Below, piece after piece: positions 17,399 to 27,229 of a DNA stretch of 54,010 bases. How positions within the stretch are numbered: the stretch's first letter is position 1; each line of letters opens with the position of its first letter. Source of the DNA: Candidatus Sulfotelmatobacter sp. (lineage in GTDB: Bacteria; Acidobacteriota; Terriglobia; Terriglobales; Acidobacteriaceae); assembly GCA_030041215.1 (NCBI GenBank), contig JASHOH010000109.1, positions 1 to 54,010 on the forward strand. Reading direction: 5' to 3'. A model generated the notes under the pieces. The model did no database searches, was not told the origin of the DNA, and worked only from the letters and a program-made list of their open reading frames with translations. The position numbers were made by a program, and so were the translations under genes.

Positions 17399-17432
17399 TG
17401 CCCCAGCTTTGCGTGTTTTGCAAAGCTGGGCG
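17399..17432. terminator. Strong hairpin between convergent genes (possible bidirectional terminator)
   Basis: An 11-base-pair perfect stem, CCCAGCTTTGC (17402-17412) with GCAAAGCTGGG (17420-17430), encloses a 7-base loop and lies 15 bases after the chitinase stop and before the converging peptidase gene. No T-run follows on either strand, so it may be an mRNA-stabilising or repeat-type hairpin instead of a classical intrinsic terminator. Confidence 0.5.
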
Positions 17433-17499
17433 CCACGGCGATTTCGCCGATCCAATCACGCAACTTCCAAATCTTAAGGTCTGCTCTCCCGCTTCCGAC

Positions 17500-17998
17500 C
17501 TACTTCACCGTCAACGAAATACTTACACTTTGCGTGATTGATCCAGAAGTGCCTATGAACTTAATGCTGGTAACTCCAGTGCTGGTTCCCGAGCCTTTGG
17601 TCAAGGTTAGTGTGGTCGACCCGTTTCCTGGCGAGGCAATACTTGTCGGACTGAAGTTGGCCGAAATGCCGGTCGGTAATCCGGAAGCCGAGAATGCCGC
17701 GGTTCCGCTGAAGCCTCCCAAAGCGGCACTGGTAATCTTCACGGTGCCTTTGGCGCTGGAGCTAACCGTGACAACCGTGGCGCTTGCAGTCAGCGACAGC
17801 CCGGGTACATCCACGGTTATGGTTTGATTTTGCGTAACGCCGCCGCCGCTAGCGGTGACGGTTATGGAATAGGCCTTTGCCGCCACCGTCGAGGCTGCCG
17901 TCAGTGTCAGTACGCTTGAGCCCGAACCCGGCGACACGATAGTTCCAGATGAAGAGAACTGCCCAGTCATACCCGACGGCAATCCTGTAACCGAGAGA
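17500..17998 (-). pseudogene. Frameshifted C-terminal beta-sandwich part of the S53 peptidase
   Basis: This frame continues the peptidase encoded at 17999-19966 after a shift of reading frame near 18011-18020. Upstream the protein reads SDTLTVTLQRRD then stops. One frame over, the same bases read FSAAINLSVTGLPSGM, the expected start of an Ig-like repeat, and run on through about 150 residues of Thr/Ser/Gly-rich repeats ending ITQSVSISLTVK. Such repeats normally trail exported S53 peptidases. No ribosome site precedes the first in-frame ATG at 17982. It is either a truncated gene remnant or one protein split by an assembly indel. Confidence 0.75.
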
Positions 17999-19966
17999 TT
18001 AATCGCGGCGCTGAAGTGTAACCGTCAGCGTATCGCTGGCGGTCGAGCCGGGAATTACCTGCATGGAACTCGACGAGAGCGCTGCATGAAAAGTGGGAAC
18101 CGTGCTGGCGTCGCTCCAGTGGTTGATCATTACAGAAGCGTCAACCGAGCCAAGTCCCGATGCCTGATCGTATCCCACCGTGGCGTTGTAGCCTGTCAGG
18201 CCGGGAACGCTGTTGTTTCCGCTGGTGATGTCGTGAAACACCGCCGCTCCGCCCGCTGTCTGTTTCGCAGCCAGCGGATAAAACGTAGAGTTGGCGTTGC
18301 CTTGCCGTGCGTTCGCGTTCTGCACCACAAGCGCCATCAGCCCAGCAAACGAGGGCGAGGAGGCCGAGGTCCCGCCGACCACGTACATTGAGCCTTCCTG
18401 ATAAATCAAATAACCGTCATGACCTGAGGCCGTGAGTGAGACATCGGGCACGTCGCGTTTGCCATCATTGGGAACACCCGTGCCGGTTTGCCACGAGGGT
18501 TTACTGTAAATGGTGCTTGCTCCACCTCCGCCTGCCCAAAGCCCCCCGCCTCCGTTGGCGCCGCTTTCGTTCCAAACAACTTCGGGAATATAACTGAGTG
18601 CCGAAGCCTGCGTGTCTGATGCGTTAGTGGACGACCAATAAAGCGAGGGATTGCTGCTGTCGTTAAACTCTGTGCCGCCCACGCAAACATCGTATGGACT
18701 CGAGCACAGCGCGTTTACGCCGAGGCCATATTGGGCCGTCGATTCCGAACCGGAATCGCATCCCGCGGCGCCGCTGTCGCCCGCAGAAATGAAGGCGGTA
18801 ATTCCTTCCGATGCCGCCTGCTCCCACAAATTATTGAAGAAGCTGTTTCCCGAAGATCCTTCCCATTGTTCGCAGAGTCCAAAACTCGTGCTCATCGCAG
18901 GCGCAGTATTGTGGTTCACGATATACTGCGCGGAAAGATCGACCCCGTCCGTCGAGTTCGTCGACTGCGAGACAACAAAATCGATGGTGGCGTTCTTGGC
19001 TACTGCGCCGGACCATTCAATATCAAGGTCGGCTTCGGTTTCTTCGTCAGAATTCCAGATGCCTGGATCGGTTCCATTCACGATGATCGTCGGATTGTTC
19101 GCGGGTAAGCCGAAAAAACTTCGAAACGATACCACGTCCGACATTTTCACGTTCGACCGCGCCACGATCGCCACCGCCTGGCCGCTGCCGGTGATTGATT
19201 GTCCGTAAGCCGGACCGAGATCGTAGATGGTGGCAAAGTCGCCGGGCCCAAGATAATGCGAGCCGCTATAGGTGAAATCTGGCGTTACTTTGTTGACGAA
19301 GCTGTGCATGGGCTTCTTGCGAAAATCGTGCAGCGAGACTACTCCTCCCACAACCTGTGCCAGGGCCACGGGAATTTCCGGGTCCTTCACGTTGGCGTGG
19401 TGAATTTCTCCGTTCACACTGTAGACGTGAATCGCAGTGTGAAATGCCGCCTGCACCTGCGCCGCTGTGCCGCTGAAAATGATGGAGCGCCTTCCCGCAG
19501 TCACCTCTTCCACTTCCATGCCATGCCCTTGCAGCCATGCCGTCACCTGCGCCACGTCACCTTCGGAGACGCCAAAGCGGTCGGCATACTGCTCGGGGGT
19601 GAGCCACTGATGGTAATAAGGAGATTCCGGATTCTGCTGTGCCTCCACAAATTGATCGAGAGCGGCTTGCTGGTCAGGATCGGGCAGCAGAGTAAGAATC
19701 ATGCGTTGCATAGGGTAATCGGGTGCAACGCTCCCAATATCGTGCTCCGCCATCGCCAAAGGATGCACGTCGCCGCGCAGGGTCACGCGCTGTTCGTCGT
19801 CGATAAAGCTGGTAATGCGATCTTTAGGCTGTGCATAAAGAGGATCTGCTGGATCGGCAGGCTGGGCATTGCCCAAAGTGTTGAAGCTGAGTAACCAAAC
19901 GAAAATTAGCAAGATCACAAATGAAGATGCGCGCTGACGCCGCAGCAAATCCCAAATGCAGGACAT
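17999..19966 (-). CDS. S53 (sedolisin/kumamolisin-type) peptidase, C-terminus frameshifted
   Basis: 655 residues. Signal segment ASSFVILLIFVWLLSFNTLGNAQ, then a pro-domain of about 170 residues (YHQWLTPEQYADRFGVSEGDV, IIFSGTAAQVQAAFHTAIHVY). The catalytic domain has the sedolisin Glu/Asp pair in EADLDIEWSGA, the oxyanion aspartate in AGDSGAAGCD and the serine in VVGGTSASSPSFAG. These are acid-active endopeptidases that self-process after export. The frame ends early at about 655 where a C-terminal beta-sandwich should begin (see the fragment at 17500-17998), but the catalytic domain is complete and may still work. GGAGG eight bases before the ATG lies inside the repeat at 19964-20083. Confidence 0.88.
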   Translation of the reverse strand: MSCIWDLLRRQRASSFVILLIFVWLLSFNTLGNAQPADPADPLYAQPKDRITSFIDDEQRVTLRGDVHPLAMAEHDIGSVAPDYPMQRMILTLLPDPDQQAALDQFVEAQQNPESPYYHQWLTPEQYADRFGVSEGDVAQVTAWLQGHGMEVEEVTAGRRSIIFSGTAAQVQAAFHTAIHVYSVNGEIHHANVKDPEIPVALAQVVGGVVSLHDFRKKPMHSFVNKVTPDFTYSGSHYLGPGDFATIYDLGPAYGQSITGSGQAVAIVARSNVKMSDVVSFRSFFGLPANNPTIIVNGTDPGIWNSDEETEADLDIEWSGAVAKNATIDFVVSQSTNSTDGVDLSAQYIVNHNTAPAMSTSFGLCEQWEGSSGNSFFNNLWEQAASEGITAFISAGDSGAAGCDSGSESTAQYGLGVNALCSSPYDVCVGGTEFNDSSNPSLYWSSTNASDTQASALSYIPEVVWNESGANGGGGLWAGGGGASTIYSKPSWQTGTGVPNDGKRDVPDVSLTASGHDGYLIYQEGSMYVVGGTSASSPSFAGLMALVVQNANARQGNANSTFYPLAAKQTAGGAAVFHDITSGNNSVPGLTGYNATVGYDQASGLGSVDASVMINHWSDASTVPTFHAALSSSSMQVIPGSTASDTLTVTLQRRD

Positions 19967-20083
19967 TCCGCCTCCAAAGCCGAATTCGGCTTACCCGGCT
20001 CATCGGCGGCGGAAATGAAGCACTTGAGGGATTGGCCCACAGAACCGGTAACTGCAGTCACCTGCAAGCAGTACTGCGGGTAT
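19964..20083 (-). repeat. 120-base leader repeat, copy 1 (upstream of the S53 peptidase)
   Basis: This block matches 21759-21878 without gaps, with about 15 mismatches in 120 bases by eye. On the minus strand it ends with TTGGAGGCGGAATG, so it contains the ribosome site and start codon of the S53 gene and about 105 bases of leader. The most conserved core is CCGGTAACTGCAGTCAC with TGCAAGCAG next to it (plus-strand reading). It may be a shared promoter or regulatory leader, or the trace of a tandem duplication. Confidence 0.8.
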
Positions 20084-20109
20084 CGCTGCCACAATATTTA
20101 CCTGTTCTG

Positions 20110-21538
20110 CTAGTCATCGTCCGGAGGCTGGGGCGGACGGGTGTCGTGAACAAAATAGTCGGCATCAAGTGGCGCATTGATCGTTTGAAACGGACGCGGC
20201 CGCTGTGAGTAATCGAAACAATCAGACAAATCGTCGGCCGGCGCATCGGCATACCCCAGCGAGGGCAGGCCGAACGTGACCTCGATAAATTTCAAAATGC
20301 TTCCGAAATCGTGCTGCACGTGGGAAATGTAGCCGCGTCTCGCGTAGGGCGATACCACAACCAGTGGCACGCGAAATCCGTACTCGTAGGAATTGCGCGG
20401 TTTCGGCGGAGACACATGGTCGTACCAGCCTCCCCAATCGTCCCAGGTGATGAAGATCGCTGTATTTGACCAATGTTGACTGTGACCGATGGCATTCACT
20501 ACAGCCGCTACCCACGATGGACCTTCAGTACTTGTTGGATGGTCGGAGGCAGATCCAGTTGGGATAACCCAACTCACGGTGGGCAGGTTTCCGTTGGCTA
20601 TGTCGGTGAGCACTGGGGCGCGGTTCTGCGGCGTTGAAAGCACTACATTGTTCATCCAGTCGGCGCCGAGGCACTCGGTGGCATTTGGAGGTTCCGCATT
20701 GGGCCCGCACATGTGCTGAATGGCATTCGGCGCGGTCCAGATTGGAACCGCTAGCGGAGAGTAGTAGCGCCAGCTCAGTCCCTTCTGGCTAAGCAAATCG
20801 GTCAAAGTCGGATGCTCGAAGCACGGATATTGGCTGCTCGACTCTTGTCCGTCAGGATCAATCAACAGCACGGTTGTACCTGGAGGCGCTAAACAGCCAG
20901 ACGTCGGCAAAGTGGTGGGGGGATTTCCTGAGACGAAAAGATTGCTGTTCGCCGCCGGAGCCGAAGTACCGGAGATGATGTATTGGTGTGCGGGAAAGCT
21001 CGGACCCTGGTTAGTCTGGAACATGCGATCGGCAAACGTATATTGCTCGGCCAACTGAAAATAGGGTTGAACATCGGCCGGATCAACGTAGGCGAATTGT
21101 GGATTCGGCGGCGGGCAGTTGGGAACATTGGCGTTGCACTGCACGGGAATGAGATCAGCGCCGTCCATGGCGCATTCACCAGTCGGCCTGATCGCACATC
21201 TGCACAAACGCGCTGTGGGAATGAACTGGATCGTACTGGTCGGGATTGGGTCCAACATCTCCCAAGTCAAGAGGCTGGAGAGGGATCCTCTGGCCCTTCG
21301 AATTGATCCCGCTGCTGGCAATGTCGGCTCCCGCCGCGATCAGCACCGGGTCGTGAAACAGGTTGTCGGGTGTGCGGTTCTCCTGGAAGATGATCACCAC
21401 ATGTTGGATGGGCGAATCTGTTGTGCCGCCACATCCGTTCTCGAGGAGAAAGGTCCCAATACCAAGCAGCAACGCAAAGCTGGATAGCAATACTGGACGA
21501 TTCAAACGGCGTGCTGCCTTTCGACCCCTGCCAGTCAA
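20110..21538 (-). pseudogene. Phospholipase C-like phosphoesterase, split by a single-base frameshift
   Basis: Two overlapping frames together encode one phosphoesterase of the phospholipase C/acid phosphatase family. The N-terminal part (from 21538) has a hydrophobic export segment and HVVIIFQENRTPDNLF, the family metal-binding opening, and ends HSHSAFVQMCDQADW-stop. Dropping the single base at 21181 rejoins it to the downstream frame as CDQADGECAMDGADLIP, a normal family sequence. The rest has PSFPAHQYIISGTSAP, IFITWDDWGGWYDHV, RVPLVVVSPYARRGYISHVQHDFGSILKFIE and a terminal acidic tail. About 475 residues would be produced if intact. It hydrolyses phosphate mono- or diesters outside the cell in known members. 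It is either an assembly error or a recent pseudogene. Confidence 0.82.
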
Positions 21539-21758
21539 CTCCCGATCTTTGAGGAACTACATCCCCGGCGAGTTCGCGAAAGTCCGTTTCCAAACGACTG
21601 GTCACGGTTGACAATGATCGGGGTTGCCGGCACAGCGAGATCAGCGCCACTGTACTCAGAGCGGAAGCAAACCTTGAAGGCACGAAGGTAGGGTTGAGCG
21701 TACATCGTGCATTTGTGCGGACCACATCGGGCGGAGAGCCAAATTGAGATGCCTAGAT

Positions 21759-21878
21759 CATTCCGCCTCCAGTGCGGAATTCGGCTTACCCGACACATCG
21801 GCGACAGAAATGAAACACATGAGGGATTGGCGCGCAGTTCCGGTAACTGCAGTCACGTGCAAGCAGCACTGCGGGTAT
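21759..21878 (-). repeat. 120-base leader repeat, copy 2 (orphan leader)
   Basis: Gap-free match to 19964-20083 with about 15 mismatches. On the minus strand it also ends with a GGAGGCGGAATG ribosome site plus start, but the next codons are ATC TAG, so translation would stop after two residues. It lies about 220 bases upstream of the phosphoesterase start and just downstream of the 749-residue gene, so the two copies flank the phosphoesterase as direct repeats. Confidence 0.78.
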
Positions 21879-21925
21879 GGTTGATGGGGAATCCGGCGTG
21901 TCTTGTGCCAAAATTGCGCCAAAAC

Positions 21926-24175
21926 CTACGCCTTCGCGCCTTTTTTCTTCTCGAGCGCGGCGTAGATCGCAGGGTCCGTGCAGACTTCGTAGTAAGTTTT
22001 CTCGGTCCATCCCTGAACTGAGAAATCTTGTGTGTTAATTCGCGGTACACGGCTCACGCGCACCACGATTTTGTGGAAGATGTCGCGGCCCACCGGAACC
22101 GTGCCGCTGAACAGCCGGTACTCCCCCTTGTCGGACGATGCCAGCGAAGCCGGCAGCTTCACGTTGAGTGGCGTGAGTGAAATTTCCTGCTCCAGCTTGC
22201 GGAATGCCGCTTCGTTCATGCGAATTCCGCCCAGGTTGAAGCTGACAATCGAATCCTCCGGATTCGCGGTTTCGTCTTCGGACTCGAACACATAGACGTG
22301 GAACGGTCCGGCCTGCGACTCCATAATTTTCCGGGCGCGCTTGTTGCAGGAAGAGAGACGGTCGCTTTGGTTGAGCGCCTCGGAGATCATGATCTGCCGC
22401 TCGCCATCGAGCAGATAGAGCGGCGCGGTCTCCTGTAGCGTGATGCCGATGCCCAGCTCCAGTCCAGGCATTTTCGACCGCTGCATGAGCTGATTATAGC
22501 CGCGGACAATTTCGATGATCTCGCGCGCCAGCACGCAGGCGCGGCTGACGGCAAGTTCGGGTTCACCGGCGCGTTCGAGAATGGCCAGGATGATCGCGTC
22601 GCCTTCGAGAAAGACTTTTTGCGCTTCGTACTTGCCAAGGAGTTTGTTCACCGGATCATAAAAGTTGAGACTAAAGTAGGATGCCGGGTTCATGCCTTTT
22701 TCCATCAGCGTGCGCGTCAGCCGCGTGGAGTCGCGCACGTCGGCTTTCAGCACCACATGACGCAGCACGCGGTCTTCTTCCGCCTGCTGCTGCTCTTCGG
22801 GAAGAAGGAATTCATAGAGCGTACCGTTCATGCGGGAAAGCTCGCGCACCTTATCGCTCTGAGCAAGGTTCACGGAGTCGAGAATAGCGTTGAGCGTTTC
22901 CAGCCGCCGTAGGTCGCGATGATATTGAGAGAAGTCCAGCAAGAAACGAGCCGCCAACTTGGCGCGTTCCGCGCCCCGGCATCCTGCAACTTTGCCCACT
23001 GCCGCGTACAAGCTGCTGGGTGAGAGCTTGCCATGTTCCTGGATCATGCGCTCCACGCGGTCGCATTCCGCACGCGAAATCAGCGCGTTCTTAATTTGCT
23101 GCGGATTAATTCGGGGAGCATATTCGCTGAGCAGCGGCACCACGTGATAGGAGGCGATCACGTACTCCATGACCTCCTGATCTTCCAGCAGGCGCACCCA
23201 TTTCGCCAGCCGCTCCTGTTGCGCAATCCCTTCGGGCGTGGAATCGTCAGGCGTCCCTGTTCCTACCAGCGCGCGCGCATTCTCAGGAGCACACAGCCAT
23301 GCATCGATGGTTTCACTGGTGGTGTCTTCTCCATAAAGTGAGCGAACAAAGCCCCAGACGATGTCCTGCAATCGGGGATAGCGGTCCTGGTCGCGGTCCC
23401 AGTGGCCCAGCATGACGTAATGCTCGGCGCAGAGGTAATCGTCGCGGCCGTCATCGGAAAAAACCAGCCGGTTTACAAACGAGCCGTAGCTGCCGAGAGC
23501 AGCGGTGGCGCCACCCTCGCTATCATTGACATCCCCGAATAGCGACCTGCGGGTGCGGGCCAGGGTTTCTTTTTCGATCTCGCGAATGGTTTCGAAAAGA
23601 TCCTGTCCGGTTTTGCGCAGGACGATCTTCTTGCGTACCTGGAAGGCGGCCATGCGCTCGCGATATTCGATGCTCTTCTCCTGACGCAGGCCGTCATAGC
23701 CCTTCAGCAGCAAACGGCAGCGCTCAAGCAATTGCGCAAACTGCTGGCTCATTTCGCTGCGCAGGAACTTGGTAATGGCAAGACGCGCCAGCAGATCGAC
23801 TGATATGTTCTCTTCTTTTTTTGCGCGATTGAGCGCGGCCAGGTGGAGCTCGGCCAGCGCAGATTTGAAGTCGCCTTTTTCGACCGGCGGGCGAGGGGTT
23901 CCCACCACGGCGTTTCTCATCCAGGATGGTCCCTGTGTGCGTGCGGGAGCCTCGGCAGCGAGCAATCCTTCCAGTTCGCCGTGGCGGGCAATCAGCCGGG
24001 TGATATGCGCTCGTGCAGTGTCAATAAACACGGTGCTGAGCGCCACGTCGTAGCGCAGATTGTCGACGCCAACCGTGAGTCGATCGAGAGCTATTGAGGG
24101 CGCAGCCGAAATTGACTGAGGCAGCGGCGCTTGCTGGGGCGTTGCTCCCAGGCGAAAAATGGGCAGTCGAGGCAT
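21926..24175 (-). CDS. Large uncharacterised protein with C-terminal nucleotide-cyclase-like domain
   Basis: 749 residues with no signal peptide. The first ~460 residues are mostly helical and charged (for example RLAITKFLRSEMSQQFAQLLERC), and I recognise no family in them. From about 470 the pattern resembles a class III adenylate/guanylate cyclase catalytic domain: VLKADVRDSTRLTRTLMEKG (metal-aspartate strand), QKVFLEGDAIILAILE (second metal-aspartate hairpin), LELGIGITLQETAPLYLLDGERQIMISEALNQSDRLSS (the glycine-rich strand and base region). Some substrate-specifying residues are not identifiable, so activity is uncertain. A further ~100-residue C-terminal domain follows. It could be a signalling or scaffold protein. 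The gene stands alone, with a repeat on each side. Confidence 0.7.
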   Translation of the reverse strand: MPRLPIFRLGATPQQAPLPQSISAAPSIALDRLTVGVDNLRYDVALSTVFIDTARAHITRLIARHGELEGLLAAEAPARTQGPSWMRNAVVGTPRPPVEKGDFKSALAELHLAALNRAKKEENISVDLLARLAITKFLRSEMSQQFAQLLERCRLLLKGYDGLRQEKSIEYRERMAAFQVRKKIVLRKTGQDLFETIREIEKETLARTRRSLFGDVNDSEGGATAALGSYGSFVNRLVFSDDGRDDYLCAEHYVMLGHWDRDQDRYPRLQDIVWGFVRSLYGEDTTSETIDAWLCAPENARALVGTGTPDDSTPEGIAQQERLAKWVRLLEDQEVMEYVIASYHVVPLLSEYAPRINPQQIKNALISRAECDRVERMIQEHGKLSPSSLYAAVGKVAGCRGAERAKLAARFLLDFSQYHRDLRRLETLNAILDSVNLAQSDKVRELSRMNGTLYEFLLPEEQQQAEEDRVLRHVVLKADVRDSTRLTRTLMEKGMNPASYFSLNFYDPVNKLLGKYEAQKVFLEGDAIILAILERAGEPELAVSRACVLAREIIEIVRGYNQLMQRSKMPGLELGIGITLQETAPLYLLDGERQIMISEALNQSDRLSSCNKRARKIMESQAGPFHVYVFESEDETANPEDSIVSFNLGGIRMNEAAFRKLEQEISLTPLNVKLPASLASSDKGEYRLFSGTVPVGRDIFHKIVVRVSRVPRINTQDFSVQGWTEKTYYEVCTDPAIYAALEKKKGAKA

Positions 24176-24306
24176 TTTTCGATGACTGAATGTTGCAAAC
24201 TGCTGAATACACGCGTACAGGTCGAGGCTAGCACGCTGTGAAGAGGCCTCTAAAGTTACCTAGGTTACGGGTTGGAGGTCAATTTGAATTCCACCGGTAG
24301 TTGGCG

Positions 24307-24441
24307 TCATTCCGAGCCCCGCGCTTTCACGAGCGGGGCGAGGAATCTCACACTCAATGACCCTTAAGGCAAGGAGATCCCTTCGCCATGCGCAGGACAG
24401 GCTCTTCGCTCCGCCTGAGAAACGGCTGCGCTCAGCATGAC
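24307..24441. repeat. Dispersed intergenic repeat, copy 2
   Basis: Starts TCATTCCGAGCCCCGCGCTT, contains GGGGCGAGGAATCTC and AAGGAGATCCCTTCG, and ends CTCTTCGCTCCGCCTGAGAAACGG-CTGCGCTCAGCATGAC (dash inserted to break the run). It matches 4611-4723 at both ends with an extra ~20 bases in the middle. It fills most of the 360-base gap between the cyclase-like gene and the molybdenum hydroxylase genes. Confidence 0.7.
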
Positions 24442-24535
24442 TTCTAAAAAAATTCGCAGCATTTGCCGGAGAGACTGGTATATCTAATTTCAAATACTCT
24501 TATGTCTCATCCTTAAGCAGTCGGGAGGTTGCCTT

Positions 24536-25006
24536 ATGATCGGCTTTTCCGTAAACGGTAGGCGGGTCGATCTCGATGTCGACCCTTCCACTCCACTCCT
24601 TTGGGTTATCCGCGAACAACTTGGCCTCACGGGAACAAAATTCGGTTGTGGCATGGCGCAATGTGGCGCATGCACGGTGCACATCAACGGCGAGGCGGTT
24701 CGTTCTTGTGTCACTCTGGTTTCGCAGGCTACTGGCCAGTCTGTGACCACGATTGAAGGCTTGTCGCCGGATCTGACTCATCCCCTGCAACGCGCATGGG
24801 TGGAAGAGGACGTTCCGCAATGCGGTTATTGTCAGTCGGGTCAGCTCATGAGCGCGGCCGCTCTGCTGCGGGACCATCCTCATCCCATGGATGACGATAT
24901 CGATGCGGCCATGACGGGCAATATCTGCCGCTGCGGAACTTACCCGCGCATTCGCCGGGCAATTCATCGGGCGGCCGACATGATGGCGAAGGGAGGTGCG
25001 CGATGA
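24536..25006 (+). CDS. iorA: (2Fe-2S) small subunit of an isoquinoline 1-oxidoreductase-type molybdenum hydroxylase
   Basis: 156 residues, normal length. The plant-type [2Fe-2S] cluster is formed by [21 protein letters not shown], and the second cluster by [12 protein letters not shown] and [12 protein letters not shown]. It shuttles electrons from the molybdopterin subunit encoded next. GGGAGG lies 8-10 bases before the ATG. Its last four bases overlap the following gene (ATGA), indicating co-translation. The neighbouring Tat-signal subunit shows that this is the periplasm-directed, two-subunit type without an FAD subunit; the small subunit would be carried along with its partner. Confidence 0.92.
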   Translation: MIGFSVNGRRVDLDVDPSTPLLWVIREQLGLTGTKFGCGMAQCGACTVHINGEAVRSCVTLVSQATGQSVTTIEGLSPDLTHPLQRAWVEEDVPQCGYCQSGQLMSAAALLRDHPHPMDDDIDAAMTGNICRCGTYPRIRRAIHRAADMMAKGGAR

Positions 25007-27162
25007 TCCGGCAGACGGTTGTTCCCTTTGAGCGGCGCGAGTTCTTGAAGTTGTCGGTGGCAGCAAGCGGCGGATTGCTGATCGGATTTCAATTTCCCGG
25101 GATCGGCAAGCTGGCTTCCGCGGAGGAATCGAAAACATTTATGCCTAATGCGTTCGTGCGCATTGGTACCGACGAGCGCATTACTGTGATAGTGAACCAC
25201 TCTGAAATGGGACAAGGCGTATACACGTCATTGCCCATGCTGTTAGCGGACGAGCTCGATGCAGACTGGAGCAAGGTGGGATTCGAATCCGCTCCCGTCG
25301 ATCCGAAATATAATCATCCCGCATTTGGAATACAGATGACTGGCGGAAGCTCCAGTGTCTGGTCGGGATTGCAGCAATTTCGTCAGGCCGGCGCCGCGGC
25401 TCGCGCGATGCTGATCGCCGCCGCTGCCCAGCAATGGAATGTGGAAGCTTCCACCTGCCGAACCGATTCCGGCGCCGTGTTCAACCCGACGGGGGCCAAG
25501 CTCAGCTATGGCCTACTCGCAAGTGCGGCGGCGCAGCTTACTCCTCCTGAGCACGTTGAACTGAAAGATCCGAAGAACTTCAAATTGATCGGCAAGCCAA
25601 TCAAACGGCTCGACACGCCCGAAAAGCTGAACGGCAAAGCGGAGTTTGGAATCGATGTGAAACTGCCGGGGATGGTCACCGCGGTGATTGCGCGGCCTCC
25701 GATTTTCGGAGCAACTCTAATAAGCTTCGACGATTCCCGTGCTCGTTCGATGCCGGGAGTGAGAAAGATTGCGGCCGTACCCACAGGCATCGCCGTTATT
25801 GCTGATACTTTTTGGCAGGCCAACATGGCGAGGGATGCGGTACGGATCGAGTGGGACGAAGGCAGCATGCGCGACTTCGATACTGCCCGCATGATGGAGG
25901 AGTTTCGCGAGCGCGCCAAAACCCCGGGAACAACCGTTCGCAAGGACGGGGACGCCGAGGCTGCGCTAAGCAGCGCTGCGAAAAAGATCGAAGCGGTCTA
26001 CGAAGTCCCCTATTTGTCACATTTGATGATGGAGCCGCTGAACTGTGTGGTGGATTTGCGTCCCGATTCCTGCGTGCTGTGGACGGGCACACAATTTCAG
26101 ACGATTGACCGTGCAAATGCGGCGAAGACTGCAGGGCTGCCGCCGGAGAAAGTCCAGATTCATACAACTTTCCTTGGTGGAGGTTTTGGACGCCGCGCCA
26201 ATCCGCATTCCGATTTTGTTATTGAAGCCGTGCAGGTCGCGAAGGTAGCGGGTGCGCCGGTGAAAGTGATGTGGACGCGCGAAGACGATATGAATGGCGG
26301 GTATTATCGCCCTGCATTTCTGCATGCCATCGCCGGCGGAATCGATGGGAGCGGGAGTGTGGTGAGTTGGAGGTCGCGCCTCGTTGGGCAATCGATTATG
26401 GCCGGAACGCCCTTTGCAGACATGATGATGAAAGGCAAAGGTTACGATCCGGCATCGGTAGAAGGAGTTGACGATCTTCCTTATGCCATTCCCAATATCG
26501 CGGTAGAGTCACATCAGGCGGAAATCGGTGTGCCCGTGCAATGGTGGCGTTCTGTTGGGCACTCTCATACGGCATTTGCGGTCGAGTCCTTTGTGGATGA
26601 ACTGGCGGCGGTGGCACATAAAGACCCTTATCAGTTTCGCCGGCAAATGTTGCAAAAGCAGCCGCGGCATTTGGGCGTTTTGGACATGGCCGCGCAAAAA
26701 GCTGGCTGGGATAAGCCGCTGCCGAAAGGCATGGGACGCGGAATTGCCGTGCATTTTGCTTTCGGCAGTTACTCAGCGCATGTTGCCGAAGTGTCCGTCA
26801 CGGACAACAAAGTCCGAGTGCACCGCATGGTTTGCGCCATCGATTGCGGGGAGTATGTGAACCCGAACATTATTGCTGCACAAACTGAGGGCGGCGCAAT
26901 TTTCGGGCTTTCGGCGGCGCTGTTCGAAGAACTTACTTTCGAAAAAGGGCGGCTGCAACAGACTAACTTTCACACTTTTCCTGTGCTGCGGATGAATGAA
27001 TGTCCTGAAATTGAAACTCACATTGTGGAGAGTAAAGAGAAGGCCGGCGGCATCGGTGAGCCCGGCGTTCCCTGTGCTGCCCCTGCGATCGCTAACGCCA
27101 TCTTCGCAGCGACCGGCAAGCGTGTTCGCAGGCTGCCAATTCGACTTTCGGAGGCTGTATGA
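25003..27162 (+). CDS. iorB: Molybdopterin-binding large subunit of an isoquinoline 1-oxidoreductase/aldehyde dehydrogenase-type hydroxylase
   Basis: 719 residues. The N-terminus has a twin-arginine-type signal, [16 protein letters not shown], as in IorB-like enzymes that are folded with molybdenum cofactor before export. The xanthine-dehydrogenase-family molybdenum-binding domain is evident in [56 protein letters not shown] and the active-site end [20 protein letters not shown], which carries the conserved glutamate. Substrates of this family are N-heterocycles or aldehydes; the actual one is unknown. The operon has no visible cofactor-maturation gene or cytochrome partner. Confidence 0.92.
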   Translation: MIRQTVVPFERREFLKLSVAASGGLLIGFQFPGIGKLASAEESKTFMPNAFVRIGTDERITVIVNHSEMGQGVYTSLPMLLADELDADWSKVGFESAPVDPKYNHPAFGIQMTGGSSSVWSGLQQFRQAGAAARAMLIAAAAQQWNVEASTCRTDSGAVFNPTGAKLSYGLLASAAAQLTPPEHVELKDPKNFKLIGKPIKRLDTPEKLNGKAEFGIDVKLPGMVTAVIARPPIFGATLISFDDSRARSMPGVRKIAAVPTGIAVIADTFWQANMARDAVRIEWDEGSMRDFDTARMMEEFRERAKTPGTTVRKDGDAEAALSSAAKKIEAVYEVPYLSHLMMEPLNCVVDLRPDSCVLWTGTQFQTIDRANAAKTAGLPPEKVQIHTTFLGGGFGRRANPHSDFVIEAVQVAKVAGAPVKVMWTREDDMNGGYYRPAFLHAIAGGIDGSGSVVSWRSRLVGQSIMAGTPFADMMMKGKGYDPASVEGVDDLPYAIPNIAVESHQAEIGVPVQWWRSVGHSHTAFAVESFVDELAAVAHKDPYQFRRQMLQKQPRHLGVLDMAAQKAGWDKPLPKGMGRGIAVHFAFGSYSAHVAEVSVTDNKVRVHRMVCAIDCGEYVNPNIIAAQTEGGAIFGLSAALFEELTFEKGRLQQTNFHTFPVLRMNECPEIETHIVESKEKAGGIGEPGVPCAAPAIANAIFAATGKRVRRLPIRLSEAV

Positions 27163-27229
27163 AGCCGGCTGCCAATACGCTTTGCCAGCGACGTGATTCC
27201 CGCAGACCGCGGGATCAGTTCTTCGAGCT

